From: Succinivibrio sp.
GTDB lineage: Bacteria; Pseudomonadota; Gammaproteobacteria; Enterobacterales; Succinivibrionaceae
Assembly: GCA_017959135.1 (NCBI GenBank)
Contig: JAGDBH010000263.1
Span: forward strand, 1-20,369
Length of the DNA stretch: 20,369 nt
Reading direction: 5' to 3'
Shown: piece after piece, positions 1-7,055 of the stretch
How the letters are laid out: each line of letters begins with the position of its first letter
Numbering within the stretch: the first letter of the stretch is position 1
Position numbers and translations under genes: made by a program
Notes under the pieces: generated by a model
What the model was told of the DNA's origin: nothing
The model's input: only the letters and a program-made list of their open reading frames with translations
Databases searched by the model: none

Positions 1-1068
1 AATAAAACTCTTGAGGTTGCTCATTACGGATTTTCCCCAAACAGAGAGAAAGCAGTTATAACTGAACGAGAGTTCAACAGTAATGATGCAAACTATGAAA
101 AAGGAAACAAAATCCACCTCAATACCATTGACAGTTACAACATGTGTCTTGGTATTACATGGGGAGGAGTACAGGCAGATAATATCCATCTTTACCTTAA
201 TGATATTATGAATGGAACTCTAGATGCTGCACAGCCAGGTGCCCCTCTACACTCCACAGACAGTGAAGGAAAGACTGTTGAAACCGCTGACAAGAAACTA
301 TCCAAAGAAAGACTTGAGGCATGGAAGGATCATCTTCAGGAAAATGCATCAAAGCTGGATATTATTGGCAAGCTGTCTAAGTATATGACTTCCAACAAGA
401 AGGTTGGCGATATTCAGAAAAAGAGTTGTTGGGAATACGAATTTGCAAAAAATCCAGATAAGGCTTTAAAGAAGTTTATTCAGAAAAATATACCTCTATC
501 AGACAAGCCTACTAAAGGCGATTTAAAGAGACTTACTAATCTCTTCAAGGAGTACATTAGAGTTTACAATCAGGCTGACGGTGAGGAAAGAACCAAGAAT
601 CTTGAAAAGTTCATGATAGATAATTTCCGTCAGGGAAATGCAGTAAGAGGCATGGACGGCGATCTCTATTACCCTCATGACATACAGCGTGGCTGTGGCA
701 CTGATGAAGATGAGTCACCAGTTTCAAAACTTGAAGATCTGTTTAATGACGTTTTAAGAACAGCATTCTTCCGCCAGACCAGTAAAATGGGACTTGATTT
801 CTTTAGAAAGAGAAATGTTCCTATTCTGTTCCAGTGGGCAGACTACAGAGGTGTATCTCTTGATAAAACCAAGTTCGGCAATGGAATTGGCAATATCCAG
901 AATAAATGGTGGCTGGGTAATCCAAGCAAATTCGCCGATGGACAGAAAGGCGAAAGTATTACCTATTCAGAGGCTCGTCATCTGAAGAAGATAGCCAAGG
1001 CAGAACAAGCCGGAGAGATCCCAACTCAGCTTAAGGCCAAACTATCAACAGGAATAGACAACAATTAA
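1..1068 (+). CDS. Unrecognised protein, 5' end cut by window edge
   Basis: The frame is open from base 1 to a TAA at 1066-1068, giving 355 visible residues. An internal ATG at 142 could be read as a start, but in-frame coding continues upstream of it without a stop, so the gene most likely begins outside the window. I do not recognise the family. The visible part is soluble-looking, with no membrane segments, and is rich in Lys, Asp, Glu and Asn. A highly charged, probably helical middle (roughly residues 95-245) is followed by an aromatic, Gly-rich C-terminal part (roughly 255-325) containing FQWADYRG and NKWWLGNP. Such a layout occurs in secreted or effector-like proteins, but nothing here proves that, and no signal peptide can be judged because the N-terminus is missing. 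It is followed by its own terminator and does not share an operon with ilvC, which lies on the other strand. Confidence 0.7.
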   Translation, partial: NKTLEVAHYGFSPNREKAVITEREFNSNDANYEKGNKIHLNTIDSYNMCLGITWGGVQADNIHLYLNDIMNGTLDAAQPGAPLHSTDSEGKTVETADKKLSKERLEAWKDHLQENASKLDIIGKLSKYMTSNKKVGDIQKKSCWEYEFAKNPDKALKKFIQKNIPLSDKPTKGDLKRLTNLFKEYIRVYNQADGEERTKNLEKFMIDNFRQGNAVRGMDGDLYYPHDIQRGCGTDEDESPVSKLEDLFNDVLRTAFFRQTSKMGLDFFRKRNVPILFQWADYRGVSLDKTKFGNGIGNIQNKWWLGNPSKFADGQKGESITYSEARHLKKIAKAEQAGEIPTQLKAKLSTGIDNN

Positions 1069-1087
1069 CTTTTGAAAAATAGATAAT

Positions 1088-1128
1088 AACCACCGTTATC
1101 AATCCTGGTGATTTGTAACGGTGGTTTT
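1088..1128 (+). terminator. Intrinsic terminator after the left-edge gene
   Basis: A perfect 11-bp inverted repeat, AACCACCGTTA (1088-1098) and TAACGGTGGTT (1116-1126), encloses a 17-nt loop and runs into TTTT. Inside the loop, AATC (1101-1104) can pair with GATT (1110-1113). It lies 19 nt after the stop codon. The core and part of the loop resemble the terminator after pgi. Confidence 0.85.
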
Positions 1129-1156
1129 ACTATATTCAAATATCAAATTTTCATAT

Positions 1157-1187
1157 AAAAAAGGATGGAACCTTGCGATCCCATCCT
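1157..1187 (-). terminator. Intrinsic terminator of ilvC
   Basis: On the minus strand AGGATGG (1187-1181) pairs with CCATCCT (1168-1162), a 7-bp stem with a 12-nt loop, followed directly by a run of five T (1161-1157). It is 38 nt past the ilvC stop codon. Confidence 0.8.
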
Positions 1188-1225
1188 AAGATATATTGAA
1201 TTAATCTTTAATTAAATATCTGAAA

Positions 1226-2713
1226 TTAGTTGTTACCTACAGCAACAGTCTTCATGTCTGACATATAAGCACGCAGCTTGCGGCCAACAATCTCAATTGG
1301 GTGATTGCGGATTGCATCGTTAACATTGATCAGCTCAACATTATCAACACAGTTGTCACCTGATAGAGTCTCACCGAATACATCAAGCTTCTGACGGCTC
1401 ATGAATTCCTTTAATAGAGGAATTGCTGCATTAGCGAACAGGTAGTTACCATACTCAGCAGTATCAGAAATAACAACGTTCATCTCATACAGACGACGAC
1501 GTGCAATGGTATTTGCAATCAGAGGAAGCTCATGTAATGACTCATAGTATGCAGACTCTGGATAGATGCCTGACTCGGTCATGGTCTCGAATGCAAGCTC
1601 AATACCTGCCTTACAGAAAGCAACCAGCAGAGTACCCTTGTCGAAGTATTCCTGCTCAGAAATCTTCTCATCACATGCAGGAGCATTCTCGAATGCGCAC
1701 TTAGCGTAGTTCTCTCTCCAGGTTAGAAGATTTACGTCATTGTTTGCCCAGTCTTCCATCATGATGCGTGAGAACTCACCGCTCTCAATGTCATCCATGT
1801 GCTTGCGGTATAGGGTCTTCATCAGAGCCTTTAATTCCTCAGCTAAGTGGAATGCCTTGATCTTTGCTGGATTTGACAGACGATCCATCATATTGGTGAT
1901 ACCGCCCTGCTTTAGAGCCTCACAGATGGTTTCCCAGCCGTACTGAAGAAGCTTACATGCATAAGCCTTGTCTGCGCCTAAAGCTACAGCGTGGTCGTAG
2001 CATAGAACGGTAGCTGCCTGAAGAACACCGCAAAGAATGGTCTGCTCGCCCATTAAATCAGACTTAACCTCAGCTACGAATGATGAACGTAGACAGCCTG
2101 CCTTGTGACCGCCGGTACCAGCAGCCCATGCCTTTGCATAATCCCAGCCTTCGCCGTTTGGATCGTTCTCTGGGTGAACTGCAAGAAGGGTTGGAACACC
2201 GAAGCCACGACGGAACTCTTCACGAACCTCGGTACCTGGTGACTTAGGAGCAACCATAACAACGGTAATGTCCTTACGAACCTGCATACCTATCTCAATC
2301 ATATTGAAACCGTGTGAGTAACCTAAGCATGCGCCAGACTTCATAAGTGGCTGTACAGCATTAACAACAGCCTCATGCTGCTTATCTGGAGTCAGGTTGA
2401 TTACAAGATCAGCAGTTGGGATCAGCTCGTCATAGGTACCTACCTTGAAGCCGTTCTCAGTAGCTCTCTTGAAAGATGCTCTCTTCTCGTCGATTGCAGC
2501 CTGACGTAGAGCGTAGCTTACATCAAGACCAGAATCTCTCAGGTTTAAACCCTGATTTAAACCCTGAGCACCACAACCGATAATTACAATCTTCTTACCC
2601 TTTAAAAAATTACAACCATCGGCAAACTCACTGCGATCCATCAGCTCACAGCAGCCTAGCTGTGCTAACTTTTCGCGTAAATTCAATGTATTAAAATAAT
2701 TGAAATTAGCCAT
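1226..2713 (-). CDS. ilvC: Ketol-acid reductoisomerase, class II (long form)
   Basis: Converts acetolactate (or acetohydroxybutyrate) to the dihydroxy acid using NADPH and Mg2+, the second step of valine/isoleucine synthesis, in the cytosol. The 495-residue product matches the long E. coli-type enzyme (about 491 aa) nearly end to end. Visible features are the dinucleotide-binding loop GCGAQG (46-51), the following YALR (67-70) and R78/S80 region that selects NADPH, catalytic K157 in APK, metal-binding D219 and E223 in KSDLMGEQ, and E391 and E395 in YYESLHELP. The C-terminal half is the duplicated knotted helical domain typical of class II. The start [13 protein letters not shown] aligns with the family N-terminus, and AGGT lies 8 nt upstream. 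It is transcribed away from the LysR gene at 2876, the classic ilvY-ilvC arrangement, and ends at its own terminator. Confidence 0.97.
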   Translation of the reverse strand: MANFNYFNTLNLREKLAQLGCCELMDRSEFADGCNFLKGKKIVIIGCGAQGLNQGLNLRDSGLDVSYALRQAAIDEKRASFKRATENGFKVGTYDELIPTADLVINLTPDKQHEAVVNAVQPLMKSGACLGYSHGFNMIEIGMQVRKDITVVMVAPKSPGTEVREEFRRGFGVPTLLAVHPENDPNGEGWDYAKAWAAGTGGHKAGCLRSSFVAEVKSDLMGEQTILCGVLQAATVLCYDHAVALGADKAYACKLLQYGWETICEALKQGGITNMMDRLSNPAKIKAFHLAEELKALMKTLYRKHMDDIESGEFSRIMMEDWANNDVNLLTWRENYAKCAFENAPACDEKISEQEYFDKGTLLVAFCKAGIELAFETMTESGIYPESAYYESLHELPLIANTIARRRLYEMNVVISDTAEYGNYLFANAAIPLLKEFMSRQKLDVFGETLSGDNCVDNVELINVNDAIRNHPIEIVGRKLRAYMSDMKTVAVGNN

Positions 2714-2787
2714 GTTTAGACCTATACCATAGAAAAGAAAAAACTAAAAAACTAAAAAAAAACTAAACCTTGCGGTATATGCTTTTA

Positions 2788-2815
2788 ATCATAACAGAAA
2801 TTTTATAAAATGGAA
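2788..2815 (-). promoter_or_regulatory. Probable ilvC promoter
   Basis: Reading toward ilvC, TTCCAT (2815-2810) and TATGAT (2793-2788) are separated by 16 nt. The good -10 and weak -35 fit an activator-dependent promoter. Transcription would start near 2781, leaving a leader of about 68 nt. The palindrome at 2829-2849 would be centred near -58. Confidence 0.55.
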
Positions 2816-2828
2816 TACGATTTATTTT

Positions 2829-2849
2829 ATATTGCAATTTTTGCAATAT
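2829..2849. promoter_or_regulatory. LysR-type operator, probable IlvY binding site
   Basis: ATATTGCAA (2829-2837) and TTGCAATAT (2841-2849) form a perfect 9-bp inverted repeat with a 3-nt spacer. It contains the T-N11-A signature of LysR-family boxes (T2833, A2845). It lies between the divergent ilvC and ilvY genes, upstream of the proposed ilvC promoter and just before ilvY. Assignment to IlvY is inferred from position. Confidence 0.7.
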
Positions 2850-2875
2850 AGGACATGTTTCAGGAAGAGATTATC

Positions 2876-3808
2876 GTGATTGATTTAAAAGATGCAGCGG
2901 CTTTTTTAAGGCTCTGTGAGACTTCAAACCTCACCAGAACTGCTACACTGTGTGATGTCAGCCCATCTACCTTAAGCAGAACATTGAACAAACTTGAGGC
3001 AAAACTGAACACCAAACTGTGTATCCGAGACAAGAAAGGTATCTTTATTACCGAAGCCGGACACAAGTTTGAGGAATTCGCAAGAAAGACTCTTAATGCA
3101 TATGCTGAACTTGAGCATGATCTGAACGGAAACATGCAGACAGCCAGTGGAATTGTTAAGATTTTCTGCTCTGTCACCGCATCCTATCTGTTTATTCCAA
3201 GACTGCTCAACGAGCTTCATCTGACTGCTCCAAATCTTGAAATCAAACTTGAAACAGGTGATCCTGCAGAAGCACTTCAGAAGCTTGAAGATCCAGATAC
3301 AGACTTTGTAATCAGCGCTCTTCCTAATGAAATTCCTGATAACATCAGATATGTTGATCTGGTAACTTTCCCTCTGATTCTGATTGCACCAAAAAAACCA
3401 CGCTTCGCTACAGAACAAGATCTCTCATCGGGCGATCTTTCAGGTGTACCTTTTGTAATGCCTGAAAAAGGACAGCTCCGCTATGAGGTTGAGAAATTCT
3501 TCCAGACACTGGAGGTTCCTCCTCACATCTACTCTGAGATTTCCGGTCATGAGGCAATCGTATCCATTACTGCTCTTGGTTTTGGTATCTCTGTTGTACC
3601 AAGACTTGTCTATGACATCTCTCCATTCAAGAATGATGTCGTGGTGATCAAGGAACTGCCATGGTCAAATTTCCGTGTAGCGCTTTGCTCATTAAAGAAC
3701 AGAGCTAAGAATCCAAACATCAAAATAGTGCATGAACTGGCGCGCAGACTGGCACCAAGTTTCAGCCCTGATCTGACACGCCGCAGAAACGATCTTGGAA
3801 TTATGTAG
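2876..3808 (+). CDS. ilvY: IlvY-type LysR transcriptional activator
   Basis: Predicted activator of ilvC and autoregulator. In E. coli, IlvY responds to the substrates of the IlvC enzyme. I chose the GTG at 2876 (310 aa) because AGGAAGAG (2862-2869) is a well-spaced ribosome site and the protein then begins IDLKDAAAFLRL, aligning with the E. coli start MDLRDLKTFLHL. The alternative ATG at 2855 would add seven residues and has an AGGA only one base away. The N-terminal winged helix-turn-helix spans about residues 1-60, with SPSTLSRTLNKLEAKLN as the recognition region, followed by the LysR linker helix. FCSVTASYLFIPRLL and SGHEAIVSITALGFGISVVP in the effector domain match IlvY closely. The divergent ilvC and the intervening palindrome support the name. 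No convincing terminator follows. Confidence 0.92.
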   Translation: MIDLKDAAAFLRLCETSNLTRTATLCDVSPSTLSRTLNKLEAKLNTKLCIRDKKGIFITEAGHKFEEFARKTLNAYAELEHDLNGNMQTASGIVKIFCSVTASYLFIPRLLNELHLTAPNLEIKLETGDPAEALQKLEDPDTDFVISALPNEIPDNIRYVDLVTFPLILIAPKKPRFATEQDLSSGDLSGVPFVMPEKGQLRYEVEKFFQTLEVPPHIYSEISGHEAIVSITALGFGISVVPRLVYDISPFKNDVVVIKELPWSNFRVALCSLKNRAKNPNIKIVHELARRLAPSFSPDLTRRRNDLGIM

Positions 3809-3921
3809 AGGATTCACACAGAAAATTCCCTGTTCTGATGACGAAAGATGAACAATAGAAACAGCTTTTTTATCTGAGGCAACGATAGTCCCCAAAAAAA
3901 ATTTTCTTAAACATACATCTT

Positions 3922-3951
3922 TTATGAAAAATTTTTCAAAAAAGCTATAAT
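3922..3951 (+). promoter_or_regulatory. Probable pgi promoter
   Basis: A consensus TATAAT (3946-3951) lies 18 nt after a weak -35, TTATGA (3922-3927). The -10 sits inside the inverted repeat AGCTAT-A-ATAGCT (3943-3955), and the -35 overlaps the palindrome TGAAAAATTTTTCA (3925-3938). The leader would be about 75 nt. Confidence 0.6.
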
Positions 3952-3972
3952 AGCTAAAGCGATTCGATCTGA

Positions 3973-3988
3973 TACCTATATATAGGTA
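3973..3988. repeat. 16-bp perfect palindrome in the pgi leader
   Basis: TACCTATATATAGGTA reads the same on both strands. It lies about 15 nt downstream of the expected pgi transcription start and 44 nt before the start codon. It could be an operator. As RNA it would form a 6-bp stem with a UAUA loop. Function not known. Confidence 0.6.
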
Positions 3989-4032
3989 CAGGTTACAAAG
4001 ATTATAAATTTCCAATAAAAGGAGAATACAGC

Positions 4033-5685
4033 ATGTTTTACGGTATCAATCCTACCCAAACTGAAGCATGGAAAAAATTAACCGCTCATTTTGAAGCAAC
4101 CAAAGGCCGCACTATCAAAGAGTTATTCGAAAAGGATCCAAACCGCTTTGACAAATACTCTCTAACCATCGCCAATGGTGATATCGTTGCTGACTACTCT
4201 AAGAACATCATCGATGAGACCACTTTAAATCTTCTGTTTGAACTTGCTCGTGAGACCAAGCTATCAGAGAACATCGAAGCTATGTTCCAGGGCGAGATTA
4301 TCAACCGCACTGAGGGTCGTGCTGTTCTTCACACCGCTTTAAGAAACTTCTCAGGCAAGAGCGTAATGGTTGACGGCAAGGATGTAATGCCAGACGTTAA
4401 GGCTGTTCTTGCTAAGATGAAGGACTTCTGCCACAAGGTTATCTCTGGCGAGTGGAAGGGTTACACCGGTAAGGAAATCACTGATGTTGTTAACATCGGT
4501 ATCGGTGGTTCAGACTTAGGCCCAGTTATGATTACCGAGGCTCTAACTCCATATCACTCAAGACTGAAGACTCACTTCGTTTCAAACATTGATGCTACCC
4601 ACATCGCTGAAGTATGCAAGAAGTGCGATCCTGAGACCACTCTGTTCCTGATCGCATCTAAGACCTTCACCACCTTAGAGACCATGACCAATGCTCACAC
4701 TGCACGTAACTGGTTCCTGAAGAAGGCTAAGGATGAGAAGTTCATTGCCAAGCACTTCGTTGCTCTATCAACCAACGTTAAGGGCTGCGTAGAGTTCGGT
4801 ATCGATCCTAACAACATGTTCGAGTTCTGGGACTGGGTTGGCGGCCGTTATTCATCATGGTCAGCAATCGGTCTGTCAGTTGCTTTAGCATGCGGCTTTG
4901 AGAACTTCGAAGAGTTCCTAAAGGGCGGCTACGAGTATGACTGCCACTTCAGAGAGACTCCACTTGAGAAGAACCTGTCAGTTATCCTTGCTTTAATCGG
5001 CATCTGGTACAACAACTTCTACAAGTACTCAACAGAAGCAATTCTTCCATACGATCAGTACATGAGCCGTTTCCCAGCTTACTTCCAGCAGGGCAACATG
5101 GAGTCTAACGGTAAATACGTAGACAGAAACGGCAACAAGGTTGATTACGAAACCGGCCCTATCATCTGGGGTGAGCCAGGCACCAACGGCCAGCACGCTT
5201 TCTACCAGTTAATCCACCAGGGCACCAAGGTTATCCCATGTGACTTCATTGCTCCAGCACGCAGCCACAACCCAATCGGTGATCACCATGTAAAACTGAT
5301 TTCTAACTTCTTCGCTCAGACCGAGGCTCTTGCATTCGGTAAGTCACGCGAGACTGTTGTTGCAGAGTTCGAGGCTAAGGGCAAGAAAGAGAGCGAGTAC
5401 AAGGATGTTGTTCCATTCAAGGTATTCGAAGGCAACCGTCCAACCAACTCATTCCTGGTTAAGGAAATCACTCCTCGTACCCTAGGTATGCTGGTTGCTA
5501 TGTACGAGCACAAGATCTTCGTTCAGGGTTCAATCTGGAACATCTACTCATTCGACCAGTTCGGTGTTGAGTTAGGTAAGCAGCTTGCATTAAAGATTAT
5601 CCCAGAGCTGGAGAACTCAGATGTAATCACATCTCACGACAGCTCAACCAATGGTTTAATCAATGCATTCAAGAAGATGAAGTAA
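4033..5685 (+). CDS. pgi: Glucose-6-phosphate isomerase
   Basis: Interconverts glucose-6-phosphate and fructose-6-phosphate in the cytosol, feeding glycolysis and, through fructose-6-phosphate, the GlmS/GlmU route encoded further right. The 550 residues match the E. coli enzyme (549 aa) over the whole length. Two sugar-isomerase (SIS) domains are visible: GIGGSDLGP and [13 protein letters not shown] in the first, and [12 protein letters not shown] before the second. Catalytic residues by alignment are E357 (in MESNGK), H388 (in GTNGQHAF) and K516 (in ELGKQLALK). AAGGAG lies at good spacing before the ATG. The gene uses a narrow set of codons (AAC, GGT, GTT, CCA, TTC, AAG dominate), stronger bias than its neighbours, as expected for a highly expressed glycolytic enzyme. 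It is monocistronic, with its own promoter region and a terminator. Confidence 0.97.
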   Translation: MFYGINPTQTEAWKKLTAHFEATKGRTIKELFEKDPNRFDKYSLTIANGDIVADYSKNIIDETTLNLLFELARETKLSENIEAMFQGEIINRTEGRAVLHTALRNFSGKSVMVDGKDVMPDVKAVLAKMKDFCHKVISGEWKGYTGKEITDVVNIGIGGSDLGPVMITEALTPYHSRLKTHFVSNIDATHIAEVCKKCDPETTLFLIASKTFTTLETMTNAHTARNWFLKKAKDEKFIAKHFVALSTNVKGCVEFGIDPNNMFEFWDWVGGRYSSWSAIGLSVALACGFENFEEFLKGGYEYDCHFRETPLEKNLSVILALIGIWYNNFYKYSTEAILPYDQYMSRFPAYFQQGNMESNGKYVDRNGNKVDYETGPIIWGEPGTNGQHAFYQLIHQGTKVIPCDFIAPARSHNPIGDHHVKLISNFFAQTEALAFGKSRETVVAEFEAKGKKESEYKDVVPFKVFEGNRPTNSFLVKEITPRTLGMLVAMYEHKIFVQGSIWNIYSFDQFGVELGKQLALKIIPELENSDVITSHDSSTNGLINAFKKMK

Positions 5686-5711
5686 TCTTCTGATTAACCT
5701 TTAAGCTATAC

Positions 5712-5754
5712 AAAAAACCGTTATTAATCCTATGGACTGATAACGGTTTTGTTT
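5712..5754. terminator. Bidirectional terminator between pgi and the TRAP receptor gene
   Basis: AAAACCGTTA (5714-5723) and TAACGGTTTT (5741-5750) form a 10-bp stem with a 17-nt loop. The plus strand then reads TTTTGTTTT and the minus strand ends in six T (complement of 5712-5717), so it can serve both convergent genes. The loop contains a small TCC/GGA inner stem. Confidence 0.85.
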
Positions 5755-5798
5755 TGGGGACCAACCTTTCTCTTCTAACATCTTCTGTTAAGGATCCC

Positions 5799-6782
5799 CT
5801 AGTAGTATTTCTTTGCAATCTCATATAGTTCTTTGATTTTAGGATTCTTCTCAATCAGCTCATCATGCAGAGGCATGACCTTTTCTCTGAATGCCTTAAC
5901 ATCAACATCGATGAAGTTCACTCCCATTGTCTTAGCCTGTTCCTTTGCAGCATTGATTCTGTATTTCCATTCTCTGAATTCAACTCTCTGAGCCTCCATA
6001 GCGGCGGCTTTGAAAACAGCATACTCCTCATCGCTTAAAGATTTGAGAAAGTCTCTTGATCCAATAAGCAGATCCGGGATCATCTGGTGTCCGTCATAGG
6101 AATAGTACTTGCAGAATTCTCCATGTTTCTGATCAATAAGAGCTAGTTCATTATTTTCAGCACCATCAATAACATCATGTTTTAATGCCTGATAGACATC
6201 GGAAAACTTCATAATGTAATCATTGGCACCGAAAGCCTCCATCATCAGACTGTTGGTTCTGCCAGTCTGTACACGGATAATCTTATCCTTAAGATCATCA
6301 ACAGAATAAATCGGGAATTTTGCATAAAAGTTACGGGTACCAGCAGTAAAGGCTGCCAGAGGAACAAAGCCCTCCTTATCAGAATTCTTTCCAAGTTCCT
6401 TTAACACCTCAGGATCACTGATAAACTTCTCGTATACATCCTCTGAATTGAATAGGTATGGAATTGAGAAAATCGCATAGCTTTTTGCCAGATTCTCAAT
6501 ATTGGAGGAGGAAATCGCCATAAACTGAATAGAGTTTATCTTTACAAGCTCGAAAACTCTCTCATTTGAACCGGACAGACCGTTTGGATAAATCTGAATC
6601 TCATATTTATCCTCAATATTGTTCTCAATATGATTCTTGAATGCCAGAAATGCCTTATGTTCAGGATGTGTTTCCACATGGGTATGGGCTATGGTTATGG
6701 TGGTTCTTGCCTGAGCAGAAACAGAAAGCCCCAGGGCTGAAAGCACACAGACAGAAATCGTGATCATTTTTTTCAGATTCAT
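5799..6782 (-). CDS. TRAP transporter substrate-binding protein (DctP family)
   Basis: Predicted periplasmic receptor that captures a small carboxylate-type solute for a TRAP (tripartite, ion-driven) transporter. The 327-residue product starts with a clear signal peptide (K4-K5, hydrophobic 7-21, likely cut after VSAQA near residue 25). The family pattern is plain: DLKDKIIRVQ with R170, the position of the conserved carboxylate-binding arginine, then FSDVYQALKHDVIDGAEN with N210, and the C-terminal long helix. Ligand identity cannot be read from sequence. No membrane subunits (DctQ, DctM) are nearby, so it must work with a transporter encoded elsewhere or act as a sensor. GAGAGAA precedes the ATG. 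The gene converges on pgi across the shared terminator and diverges from dnaE. The symbol is left empty because the substrate is unknown. Confidence 0.9.
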   Translation of the reverse strand: MNLKKMITISVCVLSALGLSVSAQARTTITIAHTHVETHPEHKAFLAFKNHIENNIEDKYEIQIYPNGLSGSNERVFELVKINSIQFMAISSSNIENLAKSYAIFSIPYLFNSEDVYEKFISDPEVLKELGKNSDKEGFVPLAAFTAGTRNFYAKFPIYSVDDLKDKIIRVQTGRTNSLMMEAFGANDYIMKFSDVYQALKHDVIDGAENNELALIDQKHGEFCKYYSYDGHQMIPDLLIGSRDFLKSLSDEEYAVFKAAAMEAQRVEFREWKYRINAAKEQAKTMGVNFIDVDVKAFREKVMPLHDELIEKNPKIKELYEIAKKYY

Positions 6783-6827
6783 AATTTCAGTTCTCTCTGA
6801 CAGATTATTTACTGAGGCAATACTAAA

Positions 6828-6833
6828 AGTATA
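6828..6833 (-). promoter_or_regulatory. Possible -10 element for the TRAP receptor gene
   Basis: On the minus strand TATACT (6833-6828) lies 45 nt before the ATG. The matching -35 region is poor (ACTGTT at 17-nt spacing). A TGTGA half-site that could suit CRP lies further upstream (about 6866-6872), but without a good second half. Confidence 0.3.
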
Positions 6834-6882
6834 GATTCGATCAAAAGTTTAACAGTCTATAATGCTCACAAAATCAGGCATA

Positions 6883-6926
6883 AAAATCGATTTTCTGCAT
6901 ACAAAACAGTCTTTTTTGTGCAGAAG
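6883..6926. repeat. Palindrome and hairpin between the TRAP receptor gene and dnaE
   Basis: AAAATCGATTTT (6883-6894) is a perfect 12-bp palindrome. It overlaps by two bases an inverted repeat, TTCTGCA (6893-6899) with TGCAGAA (6919-6925), whose pairing continues as CAAAA/TTTTG around a short loop after a 2-nt bulge. These are the only structured elements seen in the 273-nt gap 6783-7055. The rest is AT-rich with no supported gene. Confidence 0.5.
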
Positions 6927-7055
6927 TTGAATCCAGGAATAAAAGTAAAACATGAGCGTCAGAATCAAAAATTAAAAACAGCGGAAAACAAAAGTAGGTC
7001 ATAGCCATTTTGAATGGTAGAATAATCTGCTGAAGAGATTAGAAATATACAGCCT

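Noticed and set aside
142..144. ATG at 142 as the true start of the left-edge gene
   Set aside because: The frame is open to base 1 with normal-looking coding sequence upstream, and no ribosome site precedes the ATG.
2714..2875. Branched-chain leader peptide and attenuator for ilvC
   Set aside because: No short frame rich in Ile/Val/Leu codons and no terminator/antiterminator pair were seen. The palindrome and LysR gene explain control better.
3809..3921. Terminator for ilvY
   Set aside because: Only a 5-bp CAGAA/TTCTG repeat and unrelated T or A runs are present, with no stem directly followed by a T-run.
3692..4015. Minus-strand open frame of 107 codons over the end of ilvY and the pgi upstream region
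   Set aside because: It is low-complexity, Phe/Tyr/Ile-rich from AT-rich DNA, overlaps ilvY and the pgi promoter, and has no recognisable motif.
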